37,617 bases of DNA from Anaerolineae bacterium (lineage in GTDB: Bacteria > Chloroflexota > Anaerolineae > Anaerolineales > DRMV01), in NCBI GenBank assembly GCA_011176535.1, contig DUEP01000002.1, positions 26,815 to 64,431 on the forward strand, in the 5' to 3' direction. A model generated the notes under the pieces. That model searched no databases. It worked only from the letters and a program-made list of their open reading frames with translations, and was not told the origin of the DNA. Position 1 is the stretch's first letter. The number at the start of each line of letters is the position of its first letter. Below, one piece after another: positions 8,039 through 16,177 of this stretch. Both the position numbers and the translations under genes were made by a program.

Positions 8039-8998
8039 ATGAACGGTCAAACAGAACCTCTGCGCGTCGCTGTCTTCGGCGCCGGTGGCGTAGGTGGCTA
8101 CTTCGGCGCCCGCCTGGCCGAGGCGGGATACCAGGTCACCTTTATTGCCCGGGGTGAGCACCTGCGGGCCATCCGGGAGCGCGGCCTGCGCGTGGAGAGC
8201 ATCCGTGGCGATGTGCATATTTTCCCAGCCCAAGCCACCGACGACCCCGCTGAAGTCGGGCCGGTGGACCTGGTGCTGGTCGCCACCAAGGCCTGGCAAC
8301 TCCCCGAAGCCGCTCTCGCCATGCGTCCCCTGGTAGAGCCGGGAACTGTGGCCCTGCCCCTGCTCAACGGCGTGGAGGCGCCGGAGGCGCTTTCCGCGGC
8401 GCTGGGACCGGAGCCCGTGCTGGGCGGATTGTGCAAAATATCGGCCTACAAAGCCGCGCCGGGGCTCATCCGCCATGTGGGCGTCGAGCCTGAAATCGTC
8501 TTTGGCGAACTGGACGGTCGCCGCACGCCGCGGGTTGAGCGCCTGGAACGGGTTTTTGCCGCCTGCCGGGGCGTCAAGGTGACGGTGCCGCCCGACATCC
8601 GCGCGGCCATGTGGGCCAAACTGACCTTCATCGCCGCCTTTAGCGCCGTGGGCGCGGTGACGCGGGCGCCTGCCGGGGTCATTCGCCGTCTGCCGGAGAC
8701 GCGTCGCCTGCTGGAAGCCGCCATGCGCGAAATTGTGGCCGTGGCCCAGGCCGTGGGCGTCGCCCTCCCTGATGAAGCCGCCGGGCAGGCCCTGGCCTTC
8801 ACCGATCGCATGGAGCCCCATGTCACCGCGTCCATGCAGCGGGACATCATGGAAGGCCGGCCCTCGGAACTGGAAGCCCAGGTGGGCGTGGTGGTGCGCC
8901 TGGGTCGCCAGGCCGAGGTGCTCACGCCGGTCAACGCATTTCTCTACGCTGCTTTGCTGCCGCAAGAACGGCGCGCGCGGGGCCTGGAGACCTGGTGA
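8039..8998 (+). CDS. panE: 2-dehydropantoate 2-reductase (ketopantoate reductase)
   Basis: The 319-residue product begins with a Rossmann fold, VAVFGAGGVGGYFGARLAEAG (10-30), and continues with LVLVATKAWQLPEAA and LPLLNGVEAPEAL, which contain the conserved Lys and Asn of the family. The catalytic-region helix is AAMWAKLTFIAAFSAVGAVTR, and the C-terminal substrate-binding part includes SMQRDIMEGRPSELEAQVG, a hallmark of ketopantoate reductases. The reaction is NADPH-dependent reduction of ketopantoate to pantoate for CoA synthesis. AGGAGG at 8028-8033 sets the start at the ATG of MNGQTEPL. The stop overlaps the folK start by one base (TGATG), so translation is probably coupled. Confidence 0.87.
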   Translation: MNGQTEPLRVAVFGAGGVGGYFGARLAEAGYQVTFIARGEHLRAIRERGLRVESIRGDVHIFPAQATDDPAEVGPVDLVLVATKAWQLPEAALAMRPLVEPGTVALPLLNGVEAPEALSAALGPEPVLGGLCKISAYKAAPGLIRHVGVEPEIVFGELDGRRTPRVERLERVFAACRGVKVTVPPDIRAAMWAKLTFIAAFSAVGAVTRAPAGVIRRLPETRRLLEAAMREIVAVAQAVGVALPDEAAGQALAFTDRMEPHVTASMQRDIMEGRPSELEAQVGVVVRLGRQAEVLTPVNAFLYAALLPQERRARGLETW

Positions 8999-9480
8999 TG
9001 CCGCGCGAGCACACCGCCTTCATCGCCCTGGGCACCAATCTGGGCGACCGCGAGGCAAACCTCCAGGCGGCGCGTGCTGCCTTGCGCCAGGTCGTGTGGC
9101 TCACCGGCGTTTCCCCCATCTACGAGACGACCCCCTGGGGCTACACCGACCAGCCCCCTTTCCTCAACCAGGTGGTCATGGGCCTGACGACGCTGCCTCC
9201 GCGCGACCTGCTGGCCTTTCTCAAAGCCACCGAGCGCCGGCTGGGACGCCAACCCACCTTTCGCTACGGCCCGCGCGAAATTGACCTGGACTTGTTGTTC
9301 TACGACCAGGCGGTCATCACAACGCCGGAACTTACCGTACCCCATCCGCGCCTGCACGAACGGGCTTTTGTGCTGGTGCCCCTGAATGACCTGGCTCCTC
9401 ACTGGCGGCACCCACTTCTAGGCCGTACCATGGCTGAACTGCTGGCCCAGGTGTCCCGCGGAGGCGTCCGCCGCCTCTAA
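8998..9480 (+). CDS. folK: 6-hydroxymethyl-7,8-dihydropterin pyrophosphokinase (HPPK)
   Basis: The 160-residue product is a standard-length HPPK. It starts AFIALGTNLGDREANL, has SPIYETTPWGYTDQPPFLNQVV in the pterin-binding loop, and carries the signature RYGPREIDLDLLFYD (about 88-102) with the two Mg-binding Asp residues, followed by VPHPRLHERAFVLVPL. It transfers pyrophosphate from ATP to hydroxymethyl-dihydropterin, supplying the substrate of FolP, which is encoded 116 bp downstream. The ATG at 8998 overlaps the panE stop; a GTG one codon earlier is a less likely start. Confidence 0.92.
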   Translation: MPREHTAFIALGTNLGDREANLQAARAALRQVVWLTGVSPIYETTPWGYTDQPPFLNQVVMGLTTLPPRDLLAFLKATERRLGRQPTFRYGPREIDLDLLFYDQAVITTPELTVPHPRLHERAFVLVPLNDLAPHWRHPLLGRTMAELLAQVSRGGVRRL

Positions 9481-9520
9481 TGCAACCTGCACCTTGCCAC
9501 CTTTGTCCTGCCTCTTCTGT

Positions 9521-9566
9521 CTTGCATCCTCTCCTGCATCTTCTATCCTGCATCTTCTATCCTGCA
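9521..9566 (+). repeat. 14-bp tandem repeat in the folK-folP gap
   Basis: The unit CCTGCATCTTCTAT occurs twice in a row (9533-9546, 9547-9560), followed by a partial copy (CCTGCA) and preceded by a degenerate one (CTTGCATCCTCT). It is pyrimidine-rich with no hairpin. It fills most of the spacer ahead of the folP ribosome-binding site. Confidence 0.65.
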
Positions 9567-9596
9567 ACCCTTATCCCTGTACCTCCAGGAGGTTCC

Positions 9597-10547
9597 ATGC
9601 CCCTACACACCCCCGAACTCCCCATTGGCCCCCGTACCTTTCGCTGGGGGGAACGCAGTTACATCATGGGCATCCTGAATGTGACCCCGGACAGTTTCTC
9701 CGGCGATGGCTTGCTGAAACGCGCTGACCCCGTGGAGGCGGCGCTGGCCCAGGCGCAGGTCTTTCTGGAGGCCGGGGCCGACATCCTGGACATCGGGGGG
9801 GAGAGCACCCGCCCGGGGGCGCAGCCCGTCCCTGTGAAAGAGGAGATCCGCCGCGTGATCCCGGTGGTGAGCGAGGTGGCCCGCCGGTTCCCCCAGGCCG
9901 TGATCTCTGTGGACACCTACAAGGCCGCCGTGGCTGAGGCCGCCCTGCAGGCCGGGGCCCATCTGGTGAACGACGTCTGGGGCCTGCGCGCCGATCCCTG
10001 CCTGGGCGAGGTGGTGGCCCGCTTTGGCGTCCCGGTGATTTTGATGCACAACCGCAGCACGCCGCAAAACGCCCAAGGGCGGGAGCGCTTAGGCGGGCGC
10101 TATGTGGGCGTGGCCTACGAGAACCTGCTGGAAGAGGTGAAGCGCGAGTTACTGGAAAGCGTGGCCCTGGCCCACGCGGCGGGCATCCCCGATGAGCGCA
10201 TCATCCTGGACCCTGGCATCGGGTTCGGCAAGACGGTGGAACAGAACCTGGAGTTGGTGGATCGCCTGGGGGAGGTGCGGGCCCTGGGGTATCCGGTGCT
10301 GTTGGGGCCTTCGCGCAAGTCCTTCATCGGCTACACGTTGAACCTGCCGCCAGAGGAGCGCCTGGAGGGCACGGCGGCCGCAGTGGCCGTAGGCATCGCG
10401 CGCGGCGCCGATATCGTGCGCGTGCACGATGTGGCGTTCATGGTACGGGTGGCCCGTATGACCGACGCCATCGTGCGGCGTGGGGGGGAAACCACCGAGG
10501 GACGCCCGGGAGGCGCCCCTCGGTGGTCCGCTAAATCAACCGCTTGA
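9597..10547 (+). CDS. folP: Dihydropteroate synthase
   Basis: The 316-residue TIM-barrel enzyme condenses hydroxymethyl-dihydropterin pyrophosphate with p-aminobenzoate. All signatures are visible: IMGILNVTPDSFSGDG (loop 1), GADILDIGGESTRPGA (loop 2), ISVDTYKAAVAEAAL, LVNDVWGL, VILMHNRSTP, ILDPGIGFGKTVEQN, LLGPSRKSFIG and IVRVHDV. The start at the ATG of MPLHTPEL has AGGAGG at 9587-9592; reading further upstream would translate the pyrimidine-rich tandem repeat. The last 23 or so residues (after MTDAIVRR) are a Gly-rich tail encoded by a hairpin that is probably the terminator of the convergent acyl-CoA dehydrogenase gene. The two genes overlap by 17 bp. Confidence 0.93.
   Translation: MPLHTPELPIGPRTFRWGERSYIMGILNVTPDSFSGDGLLKRADPVEAALAQAQVFLEAGADILDIGGESTRPGAQPVPVKEEIRRVIPVVSEVARRFPQAVISVDTYKAAVAEAALQAGAHLVNDVWGLRADPCLGEVVARFGVPVILMHNRSTPQNAQGRERLGGRYVGVAYENLLEEVKRELLESVALAHAAGIPDERIILDPGIGFGKTVEQNLELVDRLGEVRALGYPVLLGPSRKSFIGYTLNLPPEERLEGTAAAVAVGIARGADIVRVHDVAFMVRVARMTDAIVRRGGETTEGRPGGAPRWSAKSTA
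10491..10527 (-). terminator. Hairpin inside the 3' end of folP, just after the acyl-CoA dehydrogenase stop
   Basis: Perfect 11-bp arms ACCACCGAGGG (10491-10501) and CCCTCGGTGGT (10517-10527) enclose 15 nt. On the minus strand the hairpin starts only 3 nt after the acyl-CoA dehydrogenase stop at 10531, an ideal terminator location. The following T-tract is minimal (TT), so termination may be weak or partly Rho-dependent. On the plus strand it is translated as the folP tail. Confidence 0.5.
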
Positions 10548-11697
10548 GTTCTTTGATGACCCGTTTGGCGATGACCATGCGCTGCACCTCGCTGGTGCCT
10601 TCGCCGATGGTCATCAGGCGGGTGTCGCGGTACATGCGTTCCACCGGGTATTCGCGGCTGTAGCCGTAACCGCCGTGGATCTGGATGGCGTTGCGACAGA
10701 CCCGCTCGGCCATCTCGGTGGCGAAGAGTTTGGCCATGGCCGCCGCGTGGGTGTAGGGCCGCCCTTGTTCTTTGAGCCAGGCGGCGTGATAGATCATCAG
10801 CCGCGCGGCATGGATCTCGGTGGCCATATCGGCCAGCATGAACTGGATGGCCTGGTGCTTGGCCAGGGGTTTGCCAAAGGTGTGACGTTCCAGGGCGTAG
10901 CGCCGCGCCTCTTCAAAGGCGGCCTGAGCGATGCCCAGGGCCAGGGCGCCAATGCCCACCCGGCCGCCGTCGAGCACTTGGAGCGTCTGATACAACCCAC
11001 GGCCCACTTCGCCCAACAGGTTTTCCCGCGGCACGCGCACGTTTTCGTAGGTGATGGCGTGGCTGTGGCTGGTCCAGAGGCCCATTTTCTTTTCGGGCGG
11101 GCCGATGTACAGGCCGGGGATATCGGTGGGCACGATGATCATGCTCAGGCTTTTGCTGCTGCGCTCGGGCGCCGTGCGCACCAGGGTCACGATGTAGGCG
11201 GCGTCGGCCGCGTTGGTGATCCACATCTTGCTGCCGTTGATCACCCACTCGTCGCCGTCCAGTTCGGCTTTGGTCTGCAGGCCCTGGAGGTCCGAGCCGG
11301 TGTTGGGTTCGGTGAGCGCCAGGGCGGCCAGGGTGCCTTTTTGGCCGCTGGTGGCCGTGGGCAGGAAGCGCCGCTTTTGCTCCTCGGTGCCGAACATCAC
11401 GATGGGGGCCAGGCCCAGGCTGTTGTGGGCTGCCACCGTGAGGGCGGTGCCGCCGTCGGCCCAGCCCAGTTCCTCGATGGCGAGGGCCATGCTCACCGCG
11501 TCCAGTTCGCTGCCGCCGTAGGCTTCGGGCACGGTCATGCCCAGCAGGCCCAGTTGCTTCCCCCCTTTTTCCAGGGCGGGCCAGATCATTTCGTGTCGTT
11601 CACCGAATTCAGCGGCTTTAGGGCGCACTTCTTGCGCCGCAAACTGATGCACAGCGTCACGCCACATGCGTTGTTCGGGGGTCAGGTCAAAGTCCAT
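10531..11697 (-). CDS. Acyl-CoA dehydrogenase
   Basis: The 388-residue flavoenzyme has the standard layout: an N-terminal helical domain (FDLTPEQRMWRDAVHQFAAQEV), the middle beta domain with LALTEPNTGSDLQGLQTKA and WVINGSKMWITNA, and the C-terminal helical domain with ERHTFGKPLAKHQAIQFMLADM, QIHGGYGYSREYPVERMYRD and TIGEGTSEVQR. Glu366 in IGEGTSE is the expected catalytic base. It is closest in feel to short- or branched-chain acyl-CoA dehydrogenases; the chain length is not readable. GGAGGAGG lies just ahead of the ATG. It is the last gene of a minus-strand run with acyl-CoA synthetase and thioesterase genes, which points to fatty or branched acid oxidation. An electron-transferring flavoprotein is not encoded in the window. 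Confidence 0.92.
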   Translation of the reverse strand: MDFDLTPEQRMWRDAVHQFAAQEVRPKAAEFGERHEMIWPALEKGGKQLGLLGMTVPEAYGGSELDAVSMALAIEELGWADGGTALTVAAHNSLGLAPIVMFGTEEQKRRFLPTATSGQKGTLAALALTEPNTGSDLQGLQTKAELDGDEWVINGSKMWITNAADAAYIVTLVRTAPERSSKSLSMIIVPTDIPGLYIGPPEKKMGLWTSHSHAITYENVRVPRENLLGEVGRGLYQTLQVLDGGRVGIGALALGIAQAAFEEARRYALERHTFGKPLAKHQAIQFMLADMATEIHAARLMIYHAAWLKEQGRPYTHAAAMAKLFATEMAERVCRNAIQIHGGYGYSREYPVERMYRDTRLMTIGEGTSEVQRMVIAKRVIKELKRLI

Positions 11698-11738
11698 TTC
11701 CTCCTCCGAGGGATAAGGTTGTTGAGAGGGAGGGCTGG

Positions 11739-12217
11739 TCAGGGATACGCCAGCACCAGCACGCGCCCGTAGTTACGCCATTGACGGGCGAACGCTTCGG
11801 CATCGCGCCAGACCAGGTTGGGGTGGGGATGGGCGGAGTCCACAAAGCCCCAGCCTTGCTCCGGGTGGAAGGCGGCCAACACGGCAATGTGCGCCCAGAG
11901 GGGACGCCACTGGCCGAAGGCGGCAACAACACCCAGCCCCGTGACAACCCTTCGCGTAGCAGGTGGGGCGGGGCGGCCCAGCGCCACTCGGCGCGCAAGC
12001 CGTGTTGTCGCAGGGCGTCCACCACCCCCCAGGGGAAGGTGGCCCAGTTGGGAATGCGACGGATAAAAGGCAGGGGCCCCACCCAACGGGGGCGGTTGAG
12101 TTCGCGGGCCAGGGCACGGCCATCCACTCGGCGCTGCGTCAACGCGCTGAGCACCATGGCCGCTGCGAAAGGGCCGCAATGGTTGCTCTGGCCCTGCCAT
12201 TGATGTGCAGCCAGCAA
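11739..12217 (-). pseudogene. C39-like papain-fold peptidase gene with one frameshift
   Basis: The first frame reads HQWQGQSNHCGPFAAAMVLS, with a Cys in the CGP context typical of C39-like peptidases, and continues through PNWATFPWGVVDALRQHGLR to about 11922. The second frame continues AFGQWRPLWAHIAVLAAF, supplying the His, then GWGFVDSAHPHPN, supplying the Asp, to a stop at 11739. Inserting one base near 11920 restores a single protein of about 160 residues. The start is uncertain: a TTG at 12217 is the first candidate, and the frame stays open further upstream. Placed between the thioesterase and dehydrogenase genes, it may be cotranscribed with them. It could be intact in the organism if the missing base is a consensus error. 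Confidence 0.6.
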
Positions 12218-12264
12218 AGCCGGAAGATGCGGCGTGACGAGGTTGGGGGCCTCAGCTATGTCGT

Positions 12265-12768
12265 TCAGCGGGTCGGCCCTCCGCCGCCGTGGGCCTGTTT
12301 CGGGCGTACCATGCCTTCGGGCACCTCGACCAGCACGGCGTGGCCCTTGACCGTGACCACATCCCCGGCCCAGACCTCGGTCTCGACGACCACCTTGCGC
12401 CCCTTGTGCTCCACGATGCGCCCCTTGGCGACCAGTTCCACGCCTTGAGGCGTGGGCTTGAGAAAGTCCACTTTGAGCGAGGCGGTGACGAACCGTGGGG
12501 CAGGGTCAGTGTCACCGGGTTTGTGCCCCCGGGCCAGGTAGGCGGCCCAGGCCGCCGCGCCGGTGCTGTGGCAATCCACCAGCGAGGCCAGGAAGCCGCC
12601 GTACACATATCCGGGAATGGCGGTGTACTTTTCCTCCGGTCGATACCGGGTCACGGCGATCCCATCCTCCCAGGTCGTCTTGAAGTGATGACCGTGGGGG
12701 TTTAGCCGTCCACAACCGAAACACCAGGCTACATCGTCGGGGTACAGGTCTTGGATAAAGAAGTCCAT
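12265..12768 (-). CDS. PaaI-like hotdog-fold thioesterase
   Basis: The 167-residue product carries the CFGCGRLNPHGHHFKTTW opening found in a subgroup of hotdog thioesterases. The central helix region PGYVYGGFLASLVDCHSTGAAAWAAYL corresponds to the hotdog sausage with the catalytic Asp. The domain ends with SLKVDFLKPTPQGVELVAKGRIVEHKGRKVVVETEV. It probably hydrolyses an acyl-CoA in the cytoplasm. It lies 66 bp downstream of the acyl-CoA synthetase gene and shares its strand, which suggests a role in balancing acyl-CoA pools. A GAGGGAG box precedes the ATG. Confidence 0.82.
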   Translation of the reverse strand: MDFFIQDLYPDDVAWCFGCGRLNPHGHHFKTTWEDGIAVTRYRPEEKYTAIPGYVYGGFLASLVDCHSTGAAAWAAYLARGHKPGDTDPAPRFVTASLKVDFLKPTPQGVELVAKGRIVEHKGRKVVVETEVWAGDVVTVKGHAVLVEVPEGMVRPKQAHGGGGPTR

Positions 12769-12834
12769 GTTCGCTCCCTCGTCGTGAGTTTCCGAAAGGG
12801 GGGAAGCGGGCGCTGAGTACGCCTGCTTTCGACC

Positions 12835-14790
12835 CTATCGTGCTTTCTTGATTTCTTCCACCGCCTCGGGGTTGACCAGGGCGGAGGTGTCGCCGGGGTC
12901 CTGCCCCAGATAAGCCGCCCGGATCATCCGGCGCATCACCTTGGCGTTGCGCGTCTTGGGCAGGTCGCTGACGAAGAGCACAGCTTTCGGGGCCAGGGCC
13001 TTGCCCATAGCCTTGACCACCCGCTGCCGCAGCTCCTCACGCAGCACCTCCGAGGGCTCCTCGCCCGGCTTGAGCACGGCGAAGACCACCAAGGCGTTGC
13101 CCTTGACCTCGTCGGGGACGCCGATGGCGGCGGCTTCCATCACGGCAGGGTGCTCCACCACCACCGACTCCACCTCTGCCGGCCCCAGGCGCTTGCCGGC
13201 GACCTTGATGGTGTCGTCCGAGCGGCCCAGGATGTACCACATGCCGTCCTCGTCAATGGCCGCGAAGTCCCCGTGCACCCACACATTCGGCCAGCGGGAC
13301 CAGTAGGTGCGGATGTACCGGTCGGGGTCCTTCCAGAAGCCGCGGGTCATGCCGATCCAGGGAGCCTTGATGACCAGTTCGCCCACCTGGTTGCGCGCGG
13401 GCTGGCCGTTTTCGTCGAACACGTCGGCGGCAATGCCGGGGCAGGCAGCAGAGAAGGCGCAGGGTTTCAGCGGCAGGATGGGGTTGCCCATGACAATGCC
13501 GCCGGAAATCTCCGTGCCGCCGGAGTAGTTGATGATGGGTCGTTTGCCCTCGCCCACTTCCTGGAAGAGCCACATCCACGGATCGGGGTTCCATGGCTCG
13601 CCGGTGGAGGCGAAGAAGCGTAGGCTGCTCAGGTCGTGTTTCTTCACCGGTTCGATGCCGTGGGGGATGATGGCCCGCACATAGGTCGGCGAGAGGCCCA
13701 GGTGGGTGATTTTGTGGCGCTCCACCAGGGCCCACACCCGGTCCACCTCAGGGTAATTGGGGGCGCCGTCGTAGATGAAGAACGTGGCTCCCAGGAGCAA
13801 CGCGCCGAACACCAGCCAGGGGCCCATCATCCAGCCCATGTCGGTCATCCACCAGATGATGTCGCCGGGGTGGACGTCGGTGCCAAAGGCCATATCCTGT
13901 GCAGCCTTGATGGGGAAGCCACAATGGGTGTGCACCGCGCCTTTGGGCCTGCCCGTGGTCCCCGAGGTGTAAATCACCATGAGCACATCCTCGGCATCGG
14001 TGACCTCGGTTTCGGCCTCTTCGGGTTGGAAGGTGACAAAGTCGTGCCACCAGTGGTCGCGGCCTTCCTGTATTTGAACCGTGTTCCCGGCCCGACGCAC
14101 CACGATCATGTGTTTCAGAGTGGGCACCTGTTTGGCGGCCTTGTCGGCCACGGCTTTCATATCGACAATCTTGCCGCGGCGGAAGAAGCCGTCGGCCGTG
14201 ATCAGGGCCTTGGCATCGGCGTCCTTCAATCGTGTGACCACGGCGTCCACGCCATAGCCGCTGAACAAGGGCAGGATGATGCCACCGATCTTCGCCACGG
14301 CCAGCAGGGCGACCACGATTTCGGGAATCATGGGCATGTAGATACCGACGGCGTCGCCCTTGCCCAACCCCAGGGAACGCAAGGCGTTGGCCGCCTGGTT
14401 CACGCGCCGGTACAGGTCGCGATATGTATAAGAGCGGGTCTGTCCACCTTCGCCTTCATAGATGAACGCGACCCGCCCTTCGGTCTCGGTGCCCATGTAC
14501 TTGTCCAAAAGGTTATGGACGATGTTCATTTTGCCCCCAACGCACCATTTCGGCCACTGAATGCCTCGGGAAAAGTCCACAATTTGGGTGTAAGGCTCGT
14601 AAAACTGGATGCCCAGGTATTGCAACACCGCTTCGGTAAACCAGGCGATATCCTCGGTGGAACGGCGCATGAGTTCGTTGTAGTCTTTGATGCCATGTTG
14701 CCGCATGAAGGCGGTCAGATGCGCGCGCTCGATGTACTCCGGCGTGGGACGCCAAACGATCTCACCACCAAATTCAAAGGTGCCGCTCAT
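12835..14790 (-). CDS. AMP-dependent acyl-CoA synthetase (acetyl-CoA-synthetase-like)
   Basis: The 651-residue protein has the acetyl-CoA-synthetase architecture. An N-terminal ACAS_N region (about 30-95) contains WPKWCVGGKMNIVHNLLDKY. The ATP/AMP motif is YTSGTTGRPKGAVHTH (274-289). NYSGGTEISGG lies around 420, then WVHGDFAAIDEDGMWYILGRSDDTIKVAGKRLGPAEVE, and a C-terminal lid ends TRNAKVMRRMIR, where Lys617 is the acetylatable catalytic Lys. It forms acyl-adenylate and then acyl-CoA. The WWQTE motif of acetate-specific enzymes is replaced by SGGTE, so a substrate larger than acetate is likely. GGAGGAG precedes the ATG. It heads the acyl-CoA operon on this strand. Confidence 0.88.
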   Translation of the reverse strand: MSGTFEFGGEIVWRPTPEYIERAHLTAFMRQHGIKDYNELMRRSTEDIAWFTEAVLQYLGIQFYEPYTQIVDFSRGIQWPKWCVGGKMNIVHNLLDKYMGTETEGRVAFIYEGEGGQTRSYTYRDLYRRVNQAANALRSLGLGKGDAVGIYMPMIPEIVVALLAVAKIGGIILPLFSGYGVDAVVTRLKDADAKALITADGFFRRGKIVDMKAVADKAAKQVPTLKHMIVVRRAGNTVQIQEGRDHWWHDFVTFQPEEAETEVTDAEDVLMVIYTSGTTGRPKGAVHTHCGFPIKAAQDMAFGTDVHPGDIIWWMTDMGWMMGPWLVFGALLLGATFFIYDGAPNYPEVDRVWALVERHKITHLGLSPTYVRAIIPHGIEPVKKHDLSSLRFFASTGEPWNPDPWMWLFQEVGEGKRPIINYSGGTEISGGIVMGNPILPLKPCAFSAACPGIAADVFDENGQPARNQVGELVIKAPWIGMTRGFWKDPDRYIRTYWSRWPNVWVHGDFAAIDEDGMWYILGRSDDTIKVAGKRLGPAEVESVVVEHPAVMEAAAIGVPDEVKGNALVVFAVLKPGEEPSEVLREELRQRVVKAMGKALAPKAVLFVSDLPKTRNAKVMRRMIRAAYLGQDPGDTSALVNPEAVEEIKKAR

Positions 14791-14831
14791 GGTCTCCTCC
14801 GTCCGAGTGTGATATGGTCGGTGTGTATATT

Positions 14832-16058
14832 CTAAGTCCAGATGGCCGAAAAGACAAATTCGGTCAGGGCTTCAGAGGTCTTGGGGGCTGCTTTTTCTGC
14901 AGGCGTCGGGGTAACCAGCCGCTGCCAGTAAGCGCGCAAGACTTCGGCATCCTCTTTGGGAACCAGAAAGGTGACCACATCCCCCAAACAGAGCATGGTA
15001 TCGCCGTGGGGCATGATACCCTCGCCCTGACGCCGAATGTGAATAACCAGGAAGTCCCGCGGCAGGTTTAGCCGGGCCAACCGTTGGCCGATGATGGGCG
15101 GCGTATCGGGGGGACCGTGCACTGCAGTTCCACCGTCCCCGGCGGGGCACCCGGCAGCCGCCTGACCAGCAGCCCGCGCCGCACGGTGCCCAACTCGTAG
15201 GCGTGGACGAGGTCGTTGCGTTTGACCACGCCCAGCAGGCGATAGGGGTCGTCGCGGGCGGCCATGGGGACGCGAGAGATGTCGCGCGGGGCCATGCGTT
15301 GCAGCACGGCCCGCACCGGCTCGTCGGGGTAAACCACCACCACACGCCGGGTGGCGATGTCACGCACCCGCAGGTCTTCGGGCGGCACACTTTCGTGCCC
15401 TACCGCACGGCGATAGTCCTCCAGCGAGACGATGCCCCAGAGGCGCCCCTGCTCATCCACCACCGGGAAGCCGTGGGAGTTGGTCTGCAGGAACAGCCCC
15501 GCCAGGGCGCGAACGGGGCAGGTCGGGGCTGACCGTAACGGGGTGGGTATCCATCACTTCTTCCACCCGCACGGCGGCCAGCACATCCCCAAACGCCATC
15601 CGCCGGATCACCGAGGGGGCAGGGAGGCCACCACTACCGCGTGGCGAACTGTAAAGCGCCGAACTCGGCCAGGATGATTTCCAGGGCGAACATCACCCTG
15701 GCGATGGGGGCGTTGAAGTGGCGGCGATTCCTGCCGCTGCCCCACACGCCACCAGGGTGCGAATGCGGCGCTCGCTTTGGTGCATCCATTGGCCGATGGT
15801 CGAGCCCAAAGCCGTGCCGATTTGCACGATGGGGCCTTCGCGCCCCACTGAGCCTCCCGAACCGATATTGATGGAAGACGCCAGGGCTTTGATGATCACC
15901 ACCAGCGGCCGGATACGACCACCGCGCCCAGGCCGCCGCCCAACCCCACAACCAACGCCAGGGTCATCATCACGTGGCTTCATCGGTGACCCATTGGGGA
16001 GACCAGAGGCGCGTTTTCCGACCCGATTGTGGCGACATCCGTCCTCCACAAAGTTCAT
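14832..16058 (-). pseudogene. Decayed ClC chloride transporter paralogue with CBS and TrkA-C remnants
   Basis: Pieces on the minus strand align in order with the intact ClC protein encoded at 16178-18310. They are a VVGLGGGLGAV helix start (about 15960), then GGRIRPLVVIIKALASSINI and GSGGSVGREGPIVQIGTALG (filter region, about 15930-15820), LVACGAAAGIAAT followed after a shift by FNAPIARVMFALEII (about 15750-15680), then AVRVEEVMDTHPVTVSPDLP (about 15590), the CBS pair (15463-15125) and TrkA-C (15122-14832). Two large segments are missing: most of the region between the first helix and the GGRIRP stretch, and the whole C-terminal half of the membrane domain. There are at least four frame changes and a stop after LQFATR. 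It cannot encode a transporter. It is clearly related to its neighbour but diverged, so the duplication is not recent. Confidence 0.87.
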
Positions 16059-16103
16059 CCCGGCCCGACCTGATTGTATTGTACAACGAGATGAACTTCC
16101 GTG

Positions 16104-16139
16104 CGGGAAAAATATGAGCAGGGCGTCAGTGCCCTGCTC
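16104..16139 (-). terminator. Rho-independent terminator of the ClC transporter gene
   Basis: A perfect 9-bp stem, GAGCAGGGC (16116-16124) and GCCCTGCTC (16131-16139), encloses a 6-nt loop. On the minus strand it is followed by ATATTTTTC (16115-16107). It lies 38 nt past the ClC stop and separates the intact gene from the decayed copy. Confidence 0.75.
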
Positions 16140-16177
16140 GCTCGAATGCGCATCGAGTGGTGAAAAGGCCCGGAGGT

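Noticed and set aside
9521-9566. Tandem 14-bp repeat considered as a CRISPR or iteron array
   Set aside because: There are only two full copies with no spacers and no cas or replication genes nearby.
10480-11772. 430-codon plus-strand open frame antisense to acyl-CoA dehydrogenase
   Set aside because: The opposite strand encodes a complete acyl-CoA dehydrogenase with all motifs; the plus-strand frame is a compositional artefact.
11910-11935. Programmed frameshift for the C39-like gene in the acyl-CoA operon
   Set aside because: There is no slippery heptamer or stimulatory structure visible; a missing base is simpler.
13636-14835. 399-codon plus-strand open frame antisense to the acyl-CoA synthetase
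   Set aside because: It is His/Gly-rich shadow translation over a gene with clear adenylation motifs.
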